DNA of 64,000 nt from assembly GCA_026182355.1 (NCBI GenBank), contig JAPFBL010000114.1, positions 493,501 through 557,500 of the forward strand, read 5' to 3'. The notes beneath the pieces were generated by a model, which saw nothing but the letters and a program-made list of their open reading frames with translations, did not search any database and had not been told where the DNA came from. This document shows positions 59,080 to 64,000 of the stretch, in pieces (positions within the stretch are counted from its first letter, which is position 1; the number at the start of each line of letters is the position of its first letter). Position numbers and translations under genes: made by a program. The stretch comes from Hermatobates lingyangjiaoensis (taxonomy: Eukaryota; Arthropoda; Insecta; Hemiptera; Hermatobatidae).

Positions 59080-61300
59080 CAACCACGGCACGTACCGCCA
59101 CCTATCGTGAGGTCACACTACGATTGCCTATGAACTATGAATGATTGCCTATGATTGTGATCTGTTTTCTTCTTTAAACTAAGTGCTATTATGTATGCCT
59201 CATTAAGAGTGTTAATACATACCAAGTATTGAAAATAGTCATATTTATTTTCTAATTAGGAAAGTTTCAGTGAAGCATGAATGAAGCCATGAAGGGTTTG
59301 ACACTTGCCGCAAGCTGAGGCAGGTGATCATGAAGTAGCAATGCCATTCAATGTCTCTTGTTTATCTCCGGTGAGGTATGTTCACGTGGTTATTCACAAA
59401 GGACGTATACCACAAGACCCTTTGTGATATACTTTAGACCTACAGGGCTGTTACTTCTCTTGGAAGTCATCCACATTCAACCAAGTGAAGAAGTGATGAA
59501 TCTAATTAGTATCTGAATACAGCAGATGCTCAATTCTGTAGATGATTAAAGAAGAACTGTCTTAGTGTGTTTCTCCTTTTCTCTATCAAAGTAAGGCATT
59601 GATTAGAAATGATAAAGACGTTTCACCTTCGTCAAAGCAGGGGCTTCGTCAAAAGAGGGAAGTGCACTGCTTGGTCTTTGTGCATCAGAGCGTGATACGG
59701 ATCTGTTTAAGCACCAGAGTAGAAGTGTCTTGGATTCAGGCAGTAAATACGCAAGTGGAGGTATTAACTACTGAGCTATGGCAAGGGTGACAAACTGAAT
59801 CGATACGAGACCAAACCCACGCGAGCGCGCCGTATCCGACAATCCTCACTTAGCCAGACAATCACAAAGTCAAGTAGTAATTATTGTCTTACGATGCTTT
59901 ATTTGAAAATTTCCATATAAAAGGTTTAATCAGATAGACATTACTGCATGAACAAACTAACTTAATTAGCAATATATTTCATCGATTATTCTAAAAACTT
60001 TGAAAGGGTTGAATGTCGTGAAATGCAGCAGTCTCTCTGGATTGCCATTAGAAACATAGCAGTCCATTAATAAAATTCCCAGTGTTGACCAGGTATACAT
60101 AGAACTATAGACTAAAGACAACACGAAATAGAACAAAAAAAGTACCTCAAAACTTTTTTCCCAACCATTTAATATAATGCTAATATTAGATGCATAGATG
60201 GTGAATAAATATAGTTAATTTTATGATTGCGTAATTTCTTTTAAACGTTTATCATGCTGCTAAATATATGTTAGAGTATATTATGACTGTATGATATTTT
60301 GATAGTCATACTATTGTTTTATCTATTTATTTAATTACTTCCGGTTGACAGCGGTAATGTCGCAGCCAAACGATGCTCTTAACACACATACACACACACG
60401 CACACACACACACACACGCACACACACACACACATTACAACAGCCTTGATGAATTATATATCATTAAAAAGATACTAAGTGACCAGGCTAAACATATGCA
60501 TCTTTATATTATCATATTTAGTATATGTGTTTAGTCTATTTATTATTGTATTATTTTCTATTACTGTAGTAATTTCAATAAATTTAATCAATTTAATAAT
60601 TTTATGAACTTAAAAGTGTGTCTACACTTAGCATGAATTTTTCTGGAATTTATTCCAAGTGTGGTGTTATTGAAAACACATATGTAAAAACACATGCGTA
60701 ACATAAATAAATTATTACATAAGCAACACAAAGGTAGACGCAGACATTTCTCCCATTTACATTTCCTACAGGGCGGCAGGGTAGTGAATACTCAAGTCCA
60801 ATGTCAGCAACAAGTATTATACAGTCAGTGATACCACAACAACTTGTAAGGAGAAAGGAGAGGGAAGGGAATAAAGAACAATAATAAAAGAATAAAAATA
60901 ACAATAATTATGGAAAATATAAAAATCGTAAAAAATATAAATAATATTAATGAAAGAGTAGTAGTGAGTTTTGGTATAAAAAAAACCTGACCACTATTCT
61001 TTAGACTTTCTTTATGGAAAAAGTCCGAAGGTGAGTGCCGGTGGATATAGTATTGTTTTTAATAAAATATGTGTTATCGAAGAACTGTTCCATGTGTTTA
61101 TAAGTTTATGTATATATGACTCTCACATGCCGCATTTCAGGTTATAAATCATTATTTATTAGTATGTTGTTTTTTATATTTCAATTTTAATTGTTTTTTT
61201 TTCTTCATTAATATTTTTGATTAACTGTTCTGTACTAGCTAATATTAGTGTTATAAGTAATATTAACCCTTATATCTCGTATATTGGCTGGAGAGCTGGA
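59080..61300. other. Gene-free stretch
   Basis: Contains a short (CA)n run with CG interruptions at 60387-60434 and a possible minus-strand tRNA-like SINE head at 59732-59785. Nothing else is supported. Confidence 0.5.
59732..59785 (-). repeat. Possible tRNA-derived SINE head
   Basis: On the minus strand GCCATAGCTCAGTAGTTAAT is very like a tRNA A-box and D-arm region (TAGCTCAGT-GGT). CTGCCTGAATCCA follows about 20 bases on as a weak B box. The A box is good and the B box poor. Confidence 0.4.
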
Positions 61301-61320
61301 CTGGTTTCTGGTCCTCCTGA

Positions 61321-61486
61321 TTCCCATCTTCAAAAAGCAACTGATTCGTGGATTTGGTTTCCTGTCTATGTAACCTGCACCATATCTAGATCATTAGCAC
61401 CATAGGTTGTAATGATCTGGATAGCAGGTGTAGGTTACATAGACATGAAACCAAATCCACGAATCAGTTTCTCTTGAAGATGGGAA
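61321..61486. repeat. Fold-back element, 77-bp arms
   Basis: Arms 61321-61397 and 61410-61486 are reverse complements with a few mismatches. The left arm has TTCCCATCTTC, AACTGATTCGTGGATTTGG and TCTATGTAACCTGCACC; the right has GGTGTAGGTTACATAGAC and CCAAATCCACGAATCAG. The loop is about 12 bases. No relatives in the window; no coding capacity. Confidence 0.85.
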
Positions 61487-62809
61487 ACTTTAACCAACAT
61501 GGACCTGACAACCGGTTGAGTTTTTCAACCAATACGGTCGAGGTATGACAAACTCTAATATTAATAACCTCAGTGGAAACAACCCCTTAACTATATTTAA
61601 TGTTAGAATACCCCTGAGATTATAATAAGTTGAAATGTCTAACCTTTGCTTTGTATGAAACTGGTTTTTGACATATACTCAGATTGCTTTACATGGTGAA
61701 TTGAGCTCGAACACGCGGACAGATTTAACGCATGATGGGCGTGTTGATGTATGCAACGCTTGCATAAAGCTCTGAGTCGCACAATATTTATATTTGGCAA
61801 ACACAGCGTCATATTTGTTTTCTAAAGCTTTGTATTGGCAAACACTGCTTGTACAGGTGGGAGCCTTGCTTTATCCAAATGCCACCTTATTAAAGCAAAC
61901 GGCTCATTTCATGCCATTTAGACCCTAGATTACTGCAATATAAAGTCATCATTCCTCCTACAGCATCCCCTCCTCTTGACAACCTGTGTCTTCCTTCGTC
62001 TTTTTTTAGGATATTTTTAGGCGAAGAAATCATTTATTTTATTCTACTTTTTTCTAATTAAAAAATTAGAACAATTATTTTATTGCCTGCATTTGTCAAT
62101 AGTTATACATTCCAAAATTATTTATATTTATTTTTTGCAATTAATGATAACATTTCTTTTACTGTTTAAAACTGCTACAGTCATACTAAGTTGTTGAAAT
62201 AAAGATGCAAATCCAATTATTATAGACAATGTGCGTGATCATTATGAAGAAACTAGGAATACATAATTTGCTATCTATTATGTTGAGCCCTTAAAAGTTT
62301 GTCGATTAGTTTTCAAATAATTTTCACAATTTTTTTATATATTTCAAATATTTATGATTTTTGATTGCTGTGTTTGCATTTTATTAAAATTTTAATTGAG
62401 CGAAATGCAAGTTATTATTGTTTGTTGTTGAGATTGACCGGTGAGATGCGATAGAAGCATAATGCTATAATGATGAGACAAGGGACTACGTGGCCAAGTT
62501 GCCAGTCAGATTGACGGTGGGCTGTAGCCTCCAATGGTTGTTGACCTTGCGAGAGAATAACGTGCTCCTTGCCCATCTCCTCATAGGTCTCTCAGAGTCT
62601 TGATTTATGCTTGTACGTGTCGTGTCACGGCTCCTTTGTTCCTTTCAAACAATTCACAGACTTAACGTGTTCTTTGTAATCATAACAAACAATTAGCATC
62701 TGTAAAGAATTTCAAATAATGGGAACAAGAATGCAATTCATTTAGTTTGAGGTTTTAGAAAAGCAGTGGTTGTCATGGCAACCATTACGCTCATGGTCTC
62801 ATAATCATG

Positions 62810-63240
62810 TATGGGGCATGGCACATGAGTGTCTAACTCTAGTGAAGCACATGATACTGTTCATGGCAAATGAGTACTATGACGTGTGTCGCATGGTGCT
62901 AATGGCACATAATGTCTCACACACTAATTTGGTTATATGGCATAATTAACACCCGGATTATGTGGTGTGTCGCATGAATTTTTCACTATAATGCACCGTA
63001 TTGTTGTTTAACACATGAGTGCTTGACACTTATTCACCTTATGATTTGGTGTTTGGCACACGAGTGTCCTTTTCATACTAATTCACCGTATCATTTAGTG
63101 TTTGGCACAAGAGCCTCTTCATAATAATGCACCATTTAGCTAGATGTTTGTTACACGACTGTCTCTTCATAATGCACCACATGATGGTCTTTGACACATT
63201 AGTATCTCTTCATACTAATGCACCACGTGTTTTTTGTAAA
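62810..63240. repeat. Decayed tandem repeat, period about 48 bp
   Basis: The core TTTGGCACACGAGTGTC, then TTCATACTAATTCACC and a short AT-rich tail ending GGTG or AGTG, recurs near 63006, 63050, 63098, 63144 and 63190. More worn units (GGCACATGAGTGTCTAACTC) occur from 62818. Units vary by several bases and small indels. The array is old and untranslated as far as can be seen. Confidence 0.75.
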
Positions 63241-63249
63241 TCAAACAAT

Positions 63250-64000
63250 TTTGCCGACACTCTAATGTTCTCTACCATACTGATATCCTGCACATTTTGG
63301 CTTCCATTATAGCATTTTTTTCTCTCAGTGTGTCAAACCTAAAATAAAGATGATCTACCTGTACTCTCTTTTACTAGTTTATGCCTCTAGTATATTATTT
63401 AATTGAAAAGTATATTTAACAGCTTAACATATCTATTTTGTTTTTATTTAAAACTGTTTTAGTTTATATTTTATCGGAATAATAACTCAAAACATTATTT
63501 CCTAATATATACACAATTTTATTTCAAAAGAAAACAAAATTCTTATGAATTCGGTGTCTCACTTTCGTGATTATTTAATTATATTGAGGATGTTGAGGGT
63601 TATTTTAAGAAGTGCAGGTGTTAGAGTGAATATGTAGTTAAAATCGCTGGAACAGTGTGCAGCAGCAATACGAGTGTTTACAGACAGGTGTGTAATGATT
63701 AGCAAGGTCGATGAGTCACCCTGTGCACATGCAGTATGACTTTGAAATATCTAGCTGATTAGAAACATACCAGATGTGATCGAAAAAAAAATTCACTTTT
63801 GAATTTCACCCGCTCTAAACATTGTAATTTCAACATTTTTGTTCTTGTGTTGGTACACTTGCCACGATCATACAATCACATACAATCACAGTTTTGTCTA
63901 TATAGTATGTGTTGGTTTTTACGTGAGAGTCTAACCTAGACGAGGTAGATGCTTCTTTGCGTACACGCAGAATTTTTACTGTTGAAAATAATGGAGCAGA
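63250..64000. other. Gene-free stretch
   Basis: AT-rich, with no supported feature to the window edge. Confidence 0.5.

Overview
The window is AT-rich animal DNA, and the interspersed repeats suggest a mollusc, most likely a cephalopod such as an octopus. The pointers are long (TA)n and (CA)n tracts, short fold-back elements that border (TA)n tracts, and tRNA-derived SINE heads. The assignment rests on recognising repeat style, not on a database search. I see no bacterial-type genes, no rRNA, no intact tRNA and no complete protein-coding gene. Nearly all short open frames look like chance frames or repeat shadows.

The best explanation is the inside of one or more very long introns, or a large intergenic region, of a gene on the + strand. 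Two sites, around 10505 and 58405, join a 3' splice site directly to a 5' splice site (pyrimidine tract, CAG, then GTAAGT). This is the layout of recursive splice (ratchet) sites. Each is followed within 31 to 66 bases by a second 5' splice site. Between them, at 55332-55444, lies a plausible 37-codon coding exon with a good start context and a GT donor. A GC-richer block at 33170-33495 ends in a consensus donor and could be an untranslated first exon.

Layout by region: 2.7-3.7 kb is a cluster of (TA)n tracts and fold-backs; 10.5-11.5 kb holds the first ratchet site and a 37-bp-TIR MITE; 12.0-12.2 kb a SINE; 18.96-19.56 kb a 116-bp tandem repeat; 21.8-22.1, 26.9-27.1, 31.2-31.4 and 35.8-36.5 kb carry copies of one fold-back superfamily; 34.66-35.06 kb is an 84-bp tandem repeat that stays open in one frame; 37.4-38.3 kb holds a possible Ty3/gypsy integrase relic and two neighbouring fold-backs; 39.2-40.6 kb two related repeats and a SINE; 41.4-42.4 kb a mariner/Tc1-type transposase relic abutting a 655-bp repeat whose second copy is at 57.3-57.9 kb; 46.2-47.1 kb fold-backs; 48.45-49.40 kb a striking hairpin-shaped mariner; 51-52 kb more short repeats; 58.9-59.1 kb a large (CA)n/(CT)n/(TA)n microsatellite; 61.3-61.5 kb a fold-back; and 62.8-63.24 kb a decayed tandem repeat of about 48 bp.

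The mobile elements are almost all non-autonomous or broken. What ties the window together is inferred: long intron or intergenic sequence filled by fold-back repeats, any of which would form double-stranded RNA if transcribed, with ratchet sites that could subdivide the intron.
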